A stretch of 64,000 nucleotides of DNA from DAITAZ01 sp036824045 (GTDB lineage Bacteria > Pseudomonadota > Gammaproteobacteria > Burkholderiales > Rhodocyclaceae). Shown here piece after piece: positions 16,780-25,388 of the stretch. The position numbers and the translations under genes are program-made. The stretch is taken from NCBI GenBank assembly GCA_036824045.1, contig DAITAZ010000021.1, positions 3,789-67,788 of the forward strand, read 5' to 3'. The notes beneath the pieces are model-generated. The model worked only from the letters and a program-made list of their open reading frames with translations. It had not been told where the DNA came from and searched no databases. How positions within the stretch are numbered: the stretch's first letter is position 1; each line of letters starts with the position of its first letter.

Positions 16780-17271
16780 ATGATCAAGCTGCACACTAAC
16801 CACGGTGTCATCGCCATCGAACTCGATAGCGACAAGGCCCCCGAGTCCAGCCGTAACTTCCAGGCCTATGTGGAAGCTGGACATTACGACAACACTATTT
16901 TTCACCGGGTGATCGATGGCTTCATGATCCAGGGCGGCGGCTTCACCCCGGACATGCAGCAAAAGCCCACGCAGGCGCCCATCAAGAACGAGGCGGACAA
17001 TGGCCTCAAGAATGATCGTGGCACCATCGCCATGGCACGGACCAGTGATCCCCACTCCGCTACCGCCCAGTTCTTCATCAACGTGGTGGATAACGATTTC
17101 CTCAATTTCAAGGCTGCAAACGCCAACGGTTGGGGGTATTGCGTATTTGGCAAGGTCGTCGAGGGCATGGACGTTGTGGACACGATCCGCAAGGTAAAAA
17201 CCGGCAACAAGGGCTTTCACCAGGACGTTCCGCGCGAAAACGTTGTGATTGAACGTGCCGAAGTGGTCTGA
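16780..17271 (+). CDS. ppiB: Peptidyl-prolyl cis-trans isomerase, cytosolic cyclophilin
   Basis: This 163-residue cyclophilin has no signal peptide and should act in the cytosol. Active-site segments FHRVIDGFMIQGGGF and SATAQFFINVVDN are nearly identical to those of the upstream ppiA. GYCVFGKVVEGMDVVDTI matches the family. The two genes probably arose by duplication, one gaining or losing the export signal. The ATG at 16780 has GGAG eight bases before it. The stop lies 19 bases before the preferred lpxH start. Confidence 0.95.
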   Translation: MIKLHTNHGVIAIELDSDKAPESSRNFQAYVEAGHYDNTIFHRVIDGFMIQGGGFTPDMQQKPTQAPIKNEADNGLKNDRGTIAMARTSDPHSATAQFFINVVDNDFLNFKAANANGWGYCVFGKVVEGMDVVDTIRKVKTGNKGFHQDVPRENVVIERAEVV

Positions 17272-17290
17272 AACCAGATACGGGCCGCGT

Positions 17291-18013
17291 GTGGATCTGC
17301 TGATTGCTGACATTCATCTGTGCCCGACGCGGCCCGCCATTACCGAAGCCTTTCTCGGCTTCCTTTCCGAGCAGGCGGGGGAAGCTGAAACACTGTATAT
17401 CCTGGGCGACCTGTTCGAGTACTGGGCGGGGGACGACGATCTGGCCGACCCGTTCAACCAAACCATATGCAGCGCGTTGTCAGCACTTGGCCGCCGAGGC
17501 ACACGGGTCGCCGTCATGCACGGAAATCGGGATTTTCTGCTCGGCGAGGCATTCGCCCGGGCGAGCGGCTCCACCTTGCTTGCCGATCCGAGCCAGGTTT
17601 CGCTGGGGGGTGTCCCAACCCTGCTCAGCCATGGCGACGCGTTATGTACCGACGACGAAGCCTATCAAACCTTCCGCCAGGAGGTTCGCTCCCCCGACTG
17701 GAAAACCCGGTTCCTGCTGCGCCCCCTGGCTGAGCGCAAAGCCATGATTGAGGCCCTGCGTCGCCAAAGCGAAGTCGCCAAGCAGGAGAAATCAGCCGAG
17801 ATCATGGACGCCAACGAAACGGCCGTCCTGGAATCCATGCGCAGCGCGGGTTGCCAACGAATCATCCATGGCCACACGCATCGCCCCGGTGCGCATCATT
17901 TTGATCTCGAGGGTAAGCCAGCGGAGCGCTGGGTCGTGCCGGACTGGCGGGACAGGGCAGTCTGGCTCCGCCACGACGGCGCGAAGCTCAGTTTCTGCAG
18001 CGCACCCTTGTAA
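17291..18013 (+). CDS. lpxH: UDP-2,3-diacylglucosamine diphosphatase
   Basis: LpxH cleaves UDP-2,3-diacylglucosamine to lipid X and UMP in lipid A synthesis at the inner membrane. The five metallophosphoesterase motifs are visible: IADIHL, GDLFEYW, GNRDF, the HGDALCTDD stretch, and HGHTHRPG near the C-terminus. GTG 17291 gives 240 residues, the same length as E. coli LpxH, with the motif DIHL near the N-terminus. In-frame GTG and TTG codons upstream (17255, 17249) lie within ppiB and lack a ribosome site. The gene is convergent with metZ. Confidence 0.93.
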   Translation: MDLLIADIHLCPTRPAITEAFLGFLSEQAGEAETLYILGDLFEYWAGDDDLADPFNQTICSALSALGRRGTRVAVMHGNRDFLLGEAFARASGSTLLADPSQVSLGGVPTLLSHGDALCTDDEAYQTFRQEVRSPDWKTRFLLRPLAERKAMIEALRRQSEVAKQEKSAEIMDANETAVLESMRSAGCQRIIHGHTHRPGAHHFDLEGKPAERWVVPDWRDRAVWLRHDGAKLSFCSAPL

Positions 18014-18113
18014 ACGCCCGCCCATATTGCCTGCACAGCCCTGCAGGCCGAATAGCGCGTTCCCCATGGTCCCCGGTGCGGTTCGCCGACCCGGCGCTCG
18101 AGCCGTCCCAAAG

Positions 18114-19295
18114 TTATCCGGCAACCAGCAGATCAAGGCCCCTGGCGAGATCCGTCTGCAGATCGGAGACATCCTCCAAACCCACGGCAATTCTCAACAG
18201 CCCTTCGGTGATCCCGGAGGCCTCCCGAGCCTCAGCCGATATCCGTCCATGGGTCGTGCTCGCCGGGTGGGTGATCGTCGTCTTGGTATCGCCCAAATTG
18301 GCGGTGATCGACAGCAGACGGGTGTTGTCCACAACCCCCCATGCTCCATTGCGACCGCCACGGACCTGGAACGACACGATGGCGCCCCCGCTGCGCTGCT
18401 GCCGGGAGGCCAGTTCGAACTGGGGATGCGATTCCAGTCCCGGATAGTACACACGCTCCACGGCGGGATGGGCTTCCAGCCACCGGGCGAGCGCCAAGGC
18501 GTTGGCGGACTGCGCCTGCATGCGAATGCCCAATGTTTCCAGCCCTTTCAGGATCACCCAGGCGTTGAACGGGGACAAACTCGGCCCCGCCGTGCGCAAG
18601 AACTTGAAGACTTCATCCATCAGCACGCGGCGACCGAGGACTGCACCTCCCAGAACACGGCCCTGACCATCCAGATACTTGGTGGCGGAATGGACGATCA
18701 GATCAGCCCCCAAGTCCAGTGGCCGTTGCAGCGCCGGCGTACAGAAGCAATTGTCTACCGCCAGCCAGGCGCCCGCCCCATGGGCAACCTCGGCAACAGC
18801 CGCCACATCGACGATCTCGGTGAGCGGATTGGACGGCGTCTCGATGAACACCAAGCGCGTGTTGGACTGCATCGCCCCCCGGTACCCTGCCGGATCGGTC
18901 GCCTCAACAAATGTGGTGCTGACGCCAAACCGCGAAAGGATGCCCCCCAAGAGCTGCTGGGTGGCGCCAAAGATGCTCCGCGAAGCCACAATGTGGTCGC
19001 CCGCCTTCAGTAAGGCCATGATCATCGCCAGGATCGCCGACATGCCCGAGGCAGTGGCAATACATGCCTCTGCCCCCTCAAGCGCGGCCAGCCGCTCCTG
19101 AAGCATGGTCACCGTGGGATTGGTAAAGCGGGCGTACACATTGCCGTCCTCCTCGCCCGAGAAGCGGGCTGCTGCTTGGGCCGCGTTGTCGAAAACGAAG
19201 CTGGAGGTCAGGTAAAGGGCTTCACTGTGCTCGTTAAACTGGCTTCGGGCCTGGCCCGCACGTACCGCCAGGGTGTCCGGATGGTAGCTGTCCAA
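18114..19295 (-). CDS. metZ: O-succinylhomoserine sulfhydrylase
   Basis: MetZ is a PLP enzyme that makes homocysteine directly from O-succinylhomoserine and sulfide, bypassing cystathionine. The Cys/Met-metabolism signature HSATKYLDGQGR carries the PLP lysine (K206 from this start), and YARFTNPT binds the cofactor phosphate. TTG 19295 is chosen because AGGGAG lies six bases upstream and the product then begins near the family pattern YHPDTLAVRAGQ. An ATG at 19331 lies inside the terminator hairpin that precedes the gene. It follows purF, a common betaproteobacterial order. Confidence 0.93.
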   Translation of the reverse strand: MDSYHPDTLAVRAGQARSQFNEHSEALYLTSSFVFDNAAQAAARFSGEEDGNVYARFTNPTVTMLQERLAALEGAEACIATASGMSAILAMIMALLKAGDHIVASRSIFGATQQLLGGILSRFGVSTTFVEATDPAGYRGAMQSNTRLVFIETPSNPLTEIVDVAAVAEVAHGAGAWLAVDNCFCTPALQRPLDLGADLIVHSATKYLDGQGRVLGGAVLGRRVLMDEVFKFLRTAGPSLSPFNAWVILKGLETLGIRMQAQSANALALARWLEAHPAVERVYYPGLESHPQFELASRQQRSGGAIVSFQVRGGRNGAWGVVDNTRLLSITANLGDTKTTITHPASTTHGRISAEAREASGITEGLLRIAVGLEDVSDLQTDLARGLDLLVAG

Positions 19296-19310
19296 GCTCT
19301 GCTCCCTAAA

Positions 19311-19342
19311 GAAAAAACCCGCCAGAGCCATCCGCAGCGGGT
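19311..19342 (-). terminator. Terminator or attenuator between purF and metZ
   Basis: ACCCGC pairs with GCGGGT (19337-19342 with 19317-19322 on the minus strand) and a run of T plus C/T follows. It ends 16 bases before the metZ start, so read-through would decide metZ expression from the upstream operon. Confidence 0.55.
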
Positions 19343-19409
19343 CATCAGACCGAATTGCGCTCGAGTAGGCCGCCACGTGGGCCGCCCTGCCTCAGCACGA
19401 TGAAGGCAC

Positions 19410-20951
19410 TTATTGACTATCGTGATTTGCCATGAGGTTCAGGTCCATCTGTCCGCCCTGCCCCTCCTGGTCGTCCGCATGGGCAGCAGAAGCGCCACCT
19501 TTGCGCTGATTCTCCACGCCGAAGAGATACTCCTTGGTGATGTCTCCGGTCACGTAAATGCCGTCGAAGCAGGAGGTTTCAAAACTCGAGATCGTCGGAT
19601 TCACCGACCGCACCGACAGCTTGAGATCCTCCAGATCCTGGTAGATCAGGGCATCGGCACCAATCTCCGCCCGAATTTCCTCATCAGAACGATCGGAGGC
19701 GATCAGCTCCTCCCGGGTTGGCATGTCAATGCCATACACGTTGGGATAGCGGACAGGCGGTGCAGCCGAAGCGAAATACACCCGAAGCGCGCCCGCGTCC
19801 CTGGCCATCTGCACGATTTCCCGGCTGGTGGTGCCACGAACGATCGAATCGTCGATCAGCAACACATTCTTGCCCCGAAACTCCTGGCTGATGGCGTTGA
19901 GCTTCTGCCGCACCGATTTCTTGCGCGTCGCCTGGCCGGGCATGATGAAGGTGCGGCCGATATAGCGGTTCTTGACGAACCCTTCGCGGTACGGCACCCC
20001 GAGATGACTCGCCAGCTCCAGCGCTGAAGGTCGGCTCGAATCCGGAATGGGAATGATCGCGTCGATCTGGATGTGCGGACAGGTTTGCCGGATCTTTCGC
20101 GCCAGATACTCCCCCATCTTCACCCGGCTCTCATACACCGAAATACCATCCATCAGTGAATCGGGCCGAGCCAGGTACACATACTCGAACATGCACGGTG
20201 TATGGTGGGTCTTCTCGGCACATTGGCGGGCGGAGAACTTGCCGCTCATATCCACCAAGACGGCCTCGCCTGGCGCCACATCCCGCATGAGCGCAAAGCC
20301 CAGCGTATCCAGCGCCACACTTTCGCTCGCCACAAGGTACTCCATCCCCAGGGGCGTCTCGTTCCGGCCCACAACCAGCGGTCTGATGCCGTAGGGGTCA
20401 CGGAATGCCAGCAGGCCAAAACCGGAAATCATCACTACCACCGCATAGGCGCCCCGCACCCGTCGATGAACCCCCGCAACTGCCCGGAAGATGGCCTCTT
20501 CATCGACCCGATAGCCCTTTGCAGCGGCTTGCAGTTCATGCGCCAGAACATTGAGCAGCACTTCTGAATCCGAGTTGGTATTCATGTGCCGCAAATCCTG
20601 CAGGAACATCTCCTGCTTCAACTCCACCGCATTGGTGAGGTTGCCGTTGTGGGCCAACATCAGCCCAAACGGGGAATTCACGTAAAAGGGCTGAGCTTCG
20701 GCCGAGTTGTAGGCCGACCCCGCAGTCGGGTAACGACAATGGGCGATCCCCCAGTTCCCCGCCAGGTTACGCATGTTGCGGGTGCGGAAGACATCGCGTA
20801 CCAACCCGGAACCCTTGTGCATGTGGAAACGACCACCTTCGGCAGTGGCAATCCCGGCAGCATCCTGCCCCCGGTGCTGTAGCACCTGGAGTCCATCGTA
20901 CAGTAGCTGATTAACTGGCGAGGTCGCTACGACCCCCAATATCCCGCACAT
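19410..20951 (-). CDS. purF: Amidophosphoribosyltransferase
   Basis: PurF makes 5-phosphoribosylamine from PRPP and glutamine, the first committed step of purine synthesis. The 513 residues start with MCGILGVV, so C2 becomes the N-terminal nucleophile of the glutaminase (Ntn) domain. GQDAAGIAT and RYPTAGSAYNSAEAQPF are typical of that half. The PRPP-binding segment VLLIDDSIVRGTTSREI lies in the second half. The start is nine bases after cvpA, reproducing the widespread cvpA-purF pair. Confidence 0.97.
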   Translation of the reverse strand: MCGILGVVATSPVNQLLYDGLQVLQHRGQDAAGIATAEGGRFHMHKGSGLVRDVFRTRNMRNLAGNWGIAHCRYPTAGSAYNSAEAQPFYVNSPFGLMLAHNGNLTNAVELKQEMFLQDLRHMNTNSDSEVLLNVLAHELQAAAKGYRVDEEAIFRAVAGVHRRVRGAYAVVVMISGFGLLAFRDPYGIRPLVVGRNETPLGMEYLVASESVALDTLGFALMRDVAPGEAVLVDMSGKFSARQCAEKTHHTPCMFEYVYLARPDSLMDGISVYESRVKMGEYLARKIRQTCPHIQIDAIIPIPDSSRPSALELASHLGVPYREGFVKNRYIGRTFIMPGQATRKKSVRQKLNAISQEFRGKNVLLIDDSIVRGTTSREIVQMARDAGALRVYFASAAPPVRYPNVYGIDMPTREELIASDRSDEEIRAEIGADALIYQDLEDLKLSVRSVNPTISSFETSCFDGIYVTGDITKEYLFGVENQRKGGASAAHADDQEGQGGQMDLNLMANHDSQ

Positions 20952-20960
20952 CGGAGCCCT

Positions 20961-21458
20961 TCAACGATAAAAACGAATCTGTCCGGCCAACGCGGAGGGA
21001 AGCCAAGGCCGCAGAGAGAGCACCACAGTCTCCAACGGTGGAGCCAATTTTGACTGCTGCCACCACGGAGCCCGGGGCGCCTGGGTCATCCCCCCTACCG
21101 CTACCAACACCAGCACGATCACCCCACCCCGTGCTGCTCCAAAAATCGCCCCCAGAAGCCGATCCAGCGGCCCGAGTCCAAGAGCATGAATGCCGCCGCG
21201 CAGCATCAGCTTCGCCAGCCCTGCCAGAAACAGCACCGCCACGAAGACTACGCCAACGCCGCCGGCAGTCCAGATGAGCGGTTCGCGCACCCAACCCCCT
21301 AGCAGCGCCTGCCCGACTTCCGCGCCAAACGCCTTGGCTGCTATCGCAGCCAGAACCCAAGCCGCCAACGCGAGAACCTCGGAAACCAACCCTCGCATGA
21401 TGCCCAGCAACAAGGACACACCCAGGATGCCCGCTACACCGTAATCGAAATACGTCAT
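20961..21458 (-). CDS. cvpA: CvpA family inner-membrane protein
   Basis: CvpA is a small multi-pass membrane protein named for its need in colicin V production; newer work ties it to envelope stress and bile tolerance. The 165 residues begin with MTYFDYGVAGILGVSLLLGI and hold four hydrophobic segments (about 5-22, 25-43, 65-85 and 103-122). The conserved GxxRGLVSEVL (residues 19-29) and LGPLDRLLGAIFGAARGG are seen. It lies between dedD and purF with gaps under ten bases, so it is in the same operon. Confidence 0.92.
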   Translation of the reverse strand: MTYFDYGVAGILGVSLLLGIMRGLVSEVLALAAWVLAAIAAKAFGAEVGQALLGGWVREPLIWTAGGVGVVFVAVLFLAGLAKLMLRGGIHALGLGPLDRLLGAIFGAARGGVIVLVLVAVGGMTQAPRAPWWQQSKLAPPLETVVLSLRPWLPSALAGQIRFYR

Positions 21459-21464
21459 CCCGGC

Positions 21465-22385
21465 TCATCGAGTCGCAATGACACCCGCCACCCCGGCCCG
21501 CTTGATCTGTTCCCGAGCTTTCTCTGCAGCTGCACGGCTGTCAAAGGGCCCGTGGCGAACCCGTGTCTTGGCGTCAGCGCCACTGCCAATGGTTTCAACC
21601 GTCACGGTAAACCCCTGTGCCTTGAGTTTTTCCTGCAACTGTCGAGCGTTGGCGGGATCGGAAAAAGTCCCCAGCTGCACCACGAACCGCTGGCCATCAC
21701 CAGCCGCCCCTGCCGCATCGGCTTTGGCTTTTGCGGCGGCTTCTTTCTCGCCTCTGATCTTGGCCTCGAGTTCAGCCTCACGCTTGGCCTTGGCTTTCGC
21801 TTCCTGCTCAGCTTCGCGCCTGGCCTTCAACTCCGCCTGCTCGCGTTCCTGCCGCTGCTTGGCCTTTGCTGCTTCGGCTTCAGCTTCGCGCTCCCGCTTC
21901 ACACGCGACTCCGCCTCGCGCTTCTCCCGGGCCGCCATCTCGGCCGCCTTGCGTTCCTTATCCGCAGCCTCTTGAGCTTTCGCGGCATCGGCTTTCACGG
22001 GCTTGTTGTCGGCCTTGGCGGGCGGCTTCTTCTCGGGGGGCGGAGCAATCGCCGGAGCCAGGGGCGCACCGGAGGGCGAAGCCTTGGTTTGCGCGGCAGC
22101 CGCCGCGGCGGGCGGCTGTGCCTTCGCAACACTTTTGCCCGGCTCTTCAGCAGGTTTCACGCTGCCGCTATCAGGCTCGCTCATCGGCTTGTTGTCGCCG
22201 CCTTCCATGGGCGGCGGCGCATCCTGCCCGGGGATGCGCATCTGGATACTATGGTTGGACTGGCGAGGTTCCCCCTCCATCACCAAGGGCAGTACGACGG
22301 CCCCGGTCAGCGCCAACGCCACCGCGCCAACCAACCGGCGGCGCGCTCTCTTCTTGAATTCGAGTTGGCGATCTTCTTCGGCCAT
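21465..22385 (-). CDS. dedD: SPOR-domain cell-division protein (DedD-like)
   Basis: This 306-residue protein should sit in the inner membrane with its SPOR domain in the periplasm, binding denuded septal peptidoglycan. One transmembrane helix (about residues 18-37, LVGAVALALTGAVVLPLVM) follows a basic start. A Pro/Ala linker and a long charged helix rich in Ala, Glu, Lys and Arg (about 135-225) come next. The SPOR domain starts at RFVVQLGTFSDPANARQL and ends at GVIATR. ATG 22385 is used; a GTG at 22394 would overlap the folC stop as GTGA and is a real alternative. Confidence 0.88.
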   Translation of the reverse strand: MAEEDRQLEFKKRARRRLVGAVALALTGAVVLPLVMEGEPRQSNHSIQMRIPGQDAPPPMEGGDNKPMSEPDSGSVKPAEEPGKSVAKAQPPAAAAAAQTKASPSGAPLAPAIAPPPEKKPPAKADNKPVKADAAKAQEAADKERKAAEMAAREKREAESRVKREREAEAEAAKAKQRQEREQAELKARREAEQEAKAKAKREAELEAKIRGEKEAAAKAKADAAGAAGDGQRFVVQLGTFSDPANARQLQEKLKAQGFTVTVETIGSGADAKTRVRHGPFDSRAAAEKAREQIKRAGVAGVIATR

Positions 22386-22390
22386 GAATG

Positions 22391-23671
22391 TCACTGCAGG
22401 TGGGGAACGAGGCCTTCGGCACGCATTGCACCGGCAACCGTTAGAAAAGATCCGAAGACCACGATTCTATCACTTTCGCCTGCCCGGTCTTTCGCCGCTG
22501 CCAGAGCCGCTTCCGCAGATGCGAACAGACTGACATCACCGCCAGCACCGGTTCGTTCAAGCGCTTGAGCCAGTTGTGCCGCGGAAGCCGCGCGGGGCCC
22601 ATCCAAATCGGTCAGCAGCCAATGGTCCACCCGACCCTGAACGGCGCGAACAACACCGTCCACGTCCTTGTCGCCCAGCATCCCCAATACGGCATAAGTC
22701 TCCGGGAAGAAGCCCATGTTACTTAAATTGTCAGCCAATACCGCTGCCGCATGAGGATTGTGCGCAACATCCAGCACGATGGCAGGACGCCCCGGCAGCA
22801 CCTGGAATCGCCCGGGGAGCTCAACCAGCATCAAACCGAGCCGGATGTCCTGCATGCTCACCGGCAGCCGCTCTTTCAGGCAATCGAGCGCGGCCAATGC
22901 ACCGCTGGCATTGAGCAGTTGATTGGCGCCGCGCAGCGCAGGATAAGCCATTGCAGGCCTGCGCCCCTTACGGTTCCAGTAATGCCACTGGGAACGATCC
23001 CCCGTGAACCCGAAATCCTGACCACTGACAAGGAGTTGCGCCCCGATCTTGAGGGCGTATTCCACGACGCTTCGGGGGGGGGCCGGGTCGGAAACAATGG
23101 CCGGTTTGCCGGTGCGAAAGATCCCGGCCTTTTCATAGCCGATCTGCTCCCGGTCATTGCCCAGAAAAGCCTGGTGGTCCAGATCGACGCTGGTCACGAT
23201 GCCACAGTCTGCGTTGAAGGCATTCACCGCATCCAGGCGCCCCCCCATCCCGACTTCCAGGATGGCTACATCCACGCACGCCTGTTCAAACACCAGCCAC
23301 GCAGCCAGGGTGCCGAACTCAAAATAGGTGAGAGGCGTATTGCCTCGCGCCGCCTCAACCTTGGCGAAAGCGGCGCAGAGTGCTGCATCATCCACCGCTT
23401 GTCCAGCGACCCGCACCCGCTCGTTGTAGCGAAGCAAGTGAGGAGATGCATACACACCCACGCGATAGCCCGCGGCCCTCAGGATGCAGTCCAGCATGGC
23501 GCAGGTCGAGCCCTTGCCATTCGTGCCAGCCACCGCTACCACCACGAAGGGCTGACTGCCTCCCAACGCTTGGCGCACTTCCAGCACCCGCTCCAGCCCG
23601 AGGGCGATCGGCTGATGATGGATAGACTCCATGTGCGTCAGCCAGTCGTCCAACGACCAGGAATGACTCAT
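22391..23671 (-). CDS. folC: Bifunctional dihydrofolate/folylpolyglutamate synthase
   Basis: FolC adds glutamate to dihydropteroate and lengthens the polyglutamate tail of folates, using ATP. The 426 residues carry the P-loop VAGTNGKGSTCAML near residue 46, the Mur-ligase-type ILEVGMGGRLDAVN, the omega-loop region TSVDLDHQAFLG and the C-terminal DVAHNPHA. ATG 23671 is preferred to an in-frame GTG three codons earlier. It lies 25 bases after accD, and its stop abuts the dedD start. Confidence 0.95.
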   Translation of the reverse strand: MSHSWSLDDWLTHMESIHHQPIALGLERVLEVRQALGGSQPFVVVAVAGTNGKGSTCAMLDCILRAAGYRVGVYASPHLLRYNERVRVAGQAVDDAALCAAFAKVEAARGNTPLTYFEFGTLAAWLVFEQACVDVAILEVGMGGRLDAVNAFNADCGIVTSVDLDHQAFLGNDREQIGYEKAGIFRTGKPAIVSDPAPPRSVVEYALKIGAQLLVSGQDFGFTGDRSQWHYWNRKGRRPAMAYPALRGANQLLNASGALAALDCLKERLPVSMQDIRLGLMLVELPGRFQVLPGRPAIVLDVAHNPHAAAVLADNLSNMGFFPETYAVLGMLGDKDVDGVVRAVQGRVDHWLLTDLDGPRAASAAQLAQALERTGAGGDVSLFASAEAALAAAKDRAGESDRIVVFGSFLTVAGAMRAEGLVPHLQ

Positions 23672-23696
23672 GTGCAGCACCGAACTGTCAGTTGAA

Positions 23697-24560
23697 TCAG
23701 AGGGCTGGCTGACGTTGCAGCAGCGTCAGGAGCGCAGCAAGTTTGTCGCGCATTTCCCGCCGGTCCACAATCATGTCGATGGCGCCCTTTTCGAGCAGGA
23801 ATTCAGAACGCTGGAAACCCGCAGGCAGCTTCTCCCGCACGGTTTGCTCAATCACCCGCGGGCCGGCAAATCCGATGAGGGCACCCGGCTCGGCCAGAAC
23901 GACGTCTCCCATGAAGGCGAACGACGCCGATACCCCGCCCATGGTTGGATCGGAGAGCAGGGTAATGAATGGCAGGCGCCGCTCGGACAGCCAGGTGAGG
24001 GCAGCCGTGGTCTTGGCCATCTGCATCAGGGAAAACAGCCCCTCCTGCATGCGAGCCCCCCCCGAGGCCGTCACACACACAAAGGGCAGGGATTGCTCAA
24101 CCGCAGCCCTGACGCCGCGCACAAACCGCTCGCCCACCACTGACCCCATGGAGCCGCCCAGGAACTCGAACTCGAAGGCCGCTACAACCACCGGAACCGT
24201 CTTGATCGCGCCCTGCATGACCACCAACGCATCGTTCTCGCCAGTGTCTTCATTGGCGCCATTCAGCCGATCGGGGTAACGCTTGCTGTCCTTAAACTTC
24301 AGCGGATCAACGGGAAGTACCTCGGCGCCGATCTCAAAGCGGCCTTCCGGATCCAGGAGCAGGTCCAGGCGTGCCCGGGCCTTCACGCGATGGTGATGGC
24401 TGCACTTGGGACAAACGCTCAGATTGTTCTCCAGATCCGAGCGATAAAGCACGGCTTCGCACGCCGGGCATTTGCACCAAAGCCCCTCCGGAACCGATTT
24501 GCGCTGTACCGACTCCGCCCGCTTGATCTTGGGCGGCAGCAACTTGTTCAACCAACTCAC
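23697..24560 (-). CDS. accD: Acetyl-CoA carboxylase carboxyltransferase subunit beta
   Basis: AccD forms the carboxyltransferase with AccA and transfers carboxyl from biotin to acetyl-CoA, giving malonyl-CoA for fatty acids. The 287 residues have the N-terminal zinc ribbon with C31, C34, C50 and C53, then the crotonase-fold core. GGSMGSVVGERF and TASGGARMQEGLFSLMQMAK are the CoA- and biotin-site segments. Its ATG overlaps the trpA stop as ATGA, so translation is coupled. accA is not in the window. Confidence 0.97.
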   Translation of the reverse strand: MSWLNKLLPPKIKRAESVQRKSVPEGLWCKCPACEAVLYRSDLENNLSVCPKCSHHHRVKARARLDLLLDPEGRFEIGAEVLPVDPLKFKDSKRYPDRLNGANEDTGENDALVVMQGAIKTVPVVVAAFEFEFLGGSMGSVVGERFVRGVRAAVEQSLPFVCVTASGGARMQEGLFSLMQMAKTTAALTWLSERRLPFITLLSDPTMGGVSASFAFMGDVVLAEPGALIGFAGPRVIEQTVREKLPAGFQRSEFLLEKGAIDMIVDRREMRDKLAALLTLLQRQPAL

Positions 24561-25381
24561 GCGCTCGCCTCCCCGCTCACAAGCTGACCATCCATCGCCG
24601 CGCGGATGGAGGCAATGAACGCACGCAGGCGAGCCTCCTCCGTCCCTGCCGCGGACTGTTCCAGTTCTTCGATCAGGCGGCTGCCAATCACCACCGCATC
24701 GGCCACCTCGGCGACCCTGCGCGCACCTTCGCCATCACGGATACCGAACCCCACTCCGACAGGCATCCCCACCAGCTCGCGAATGCGGGGGATACGCTCG
24801 GCAACCGCGGCCACGTCCAGGTGAGCCGAACCCGTCACCCCCTTGAGAGACACATAGTAAATGTATCCACTACCCGCCTCGGCCACGTCCCGGAAACGCT
24901 GCTCGCTGGAAGTAGGCGCTAACAGGAAGATGGGGTCCAGCCCGGCCCCTTTGCAAATCGATGCGAACTCCCGGCACTCCTCCGGCGGGTAATCGACGAT
25001 CAATACTCCATCGACACCGCAGGACACCGCATCCCGCACAAACTGCGCAATGCCATAAGCTTCCAAAGGGTTGGCATACCCCATGAGAACCACCGGAGTG
25101 CATTCGTCCCCTTCCCGGAACGCCCGCACCATCTGCAATACCTGCCTCAGCCCCACGCCTTTCCTGAGCGCACGCTCGGACGCGCGTTGGATGGTGGGGC
25201 CGTCCGCCATGGGATCGGAGAACGGAACACCCAACTCGATCACATCAGCGCCACCCGCAACAAGCGCGTTCATCAGGGTCACGGTAAGCCCGGGATCGGG
25301 GTCTCCGGCGGTAATAAAGGGAATCAGCGCCTTGCGCCCTTGATGGGCAAGACGCTCAAAAGTTGAAGGAATTCGGGACAT
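24557..25381 (-). CDS. trpA: Tryptophan synthase alpha chain
   Basis: TrpA splits indole-3-glycerol phosphate and passes indole to TrpB through a tunnel. From ATG 25381 it has 274 residues. The catalytic Glu lies in VIELGVPFSDPMADGP (about residue 50) and the catalytic Asp in VLIVDYPPEE (about 130-139 region). LAPTSSEQRF and the phosphate-binding VGFGIRDGEGAR are also present. The frame is open 43 codons upstream into trpB, but this start is seven bases after the trpB stop and fits the family. The stop overlaps accD by four bases. Confidence 0.97.
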   Translation of the reverse strand: MSRIPSTFERLAHQGRKALIPFITAGDPDPGLTVTLMNALVAGGADVIELGVPFSDPMADGPTIQRASERALRKGVGLRQVLQMVRAFREGDECTPVVLMGYANPLEAYGIAQFVRDAVSCGVDGVLIVDYPPEECREFASICKGAGLDPIFLLAPTSSEQRFRDVAEAGSGYIYYVSLKGVTGSAHLDVAAVAERIPRIRELVGMPVGVGFGIRDGEGARRVAEVADAVVIGSRLIEELEQSAAGTEEARLRAFIASIRAAMDGQLVSGEASA

Positions 25382-25388
25382 GAACGGC

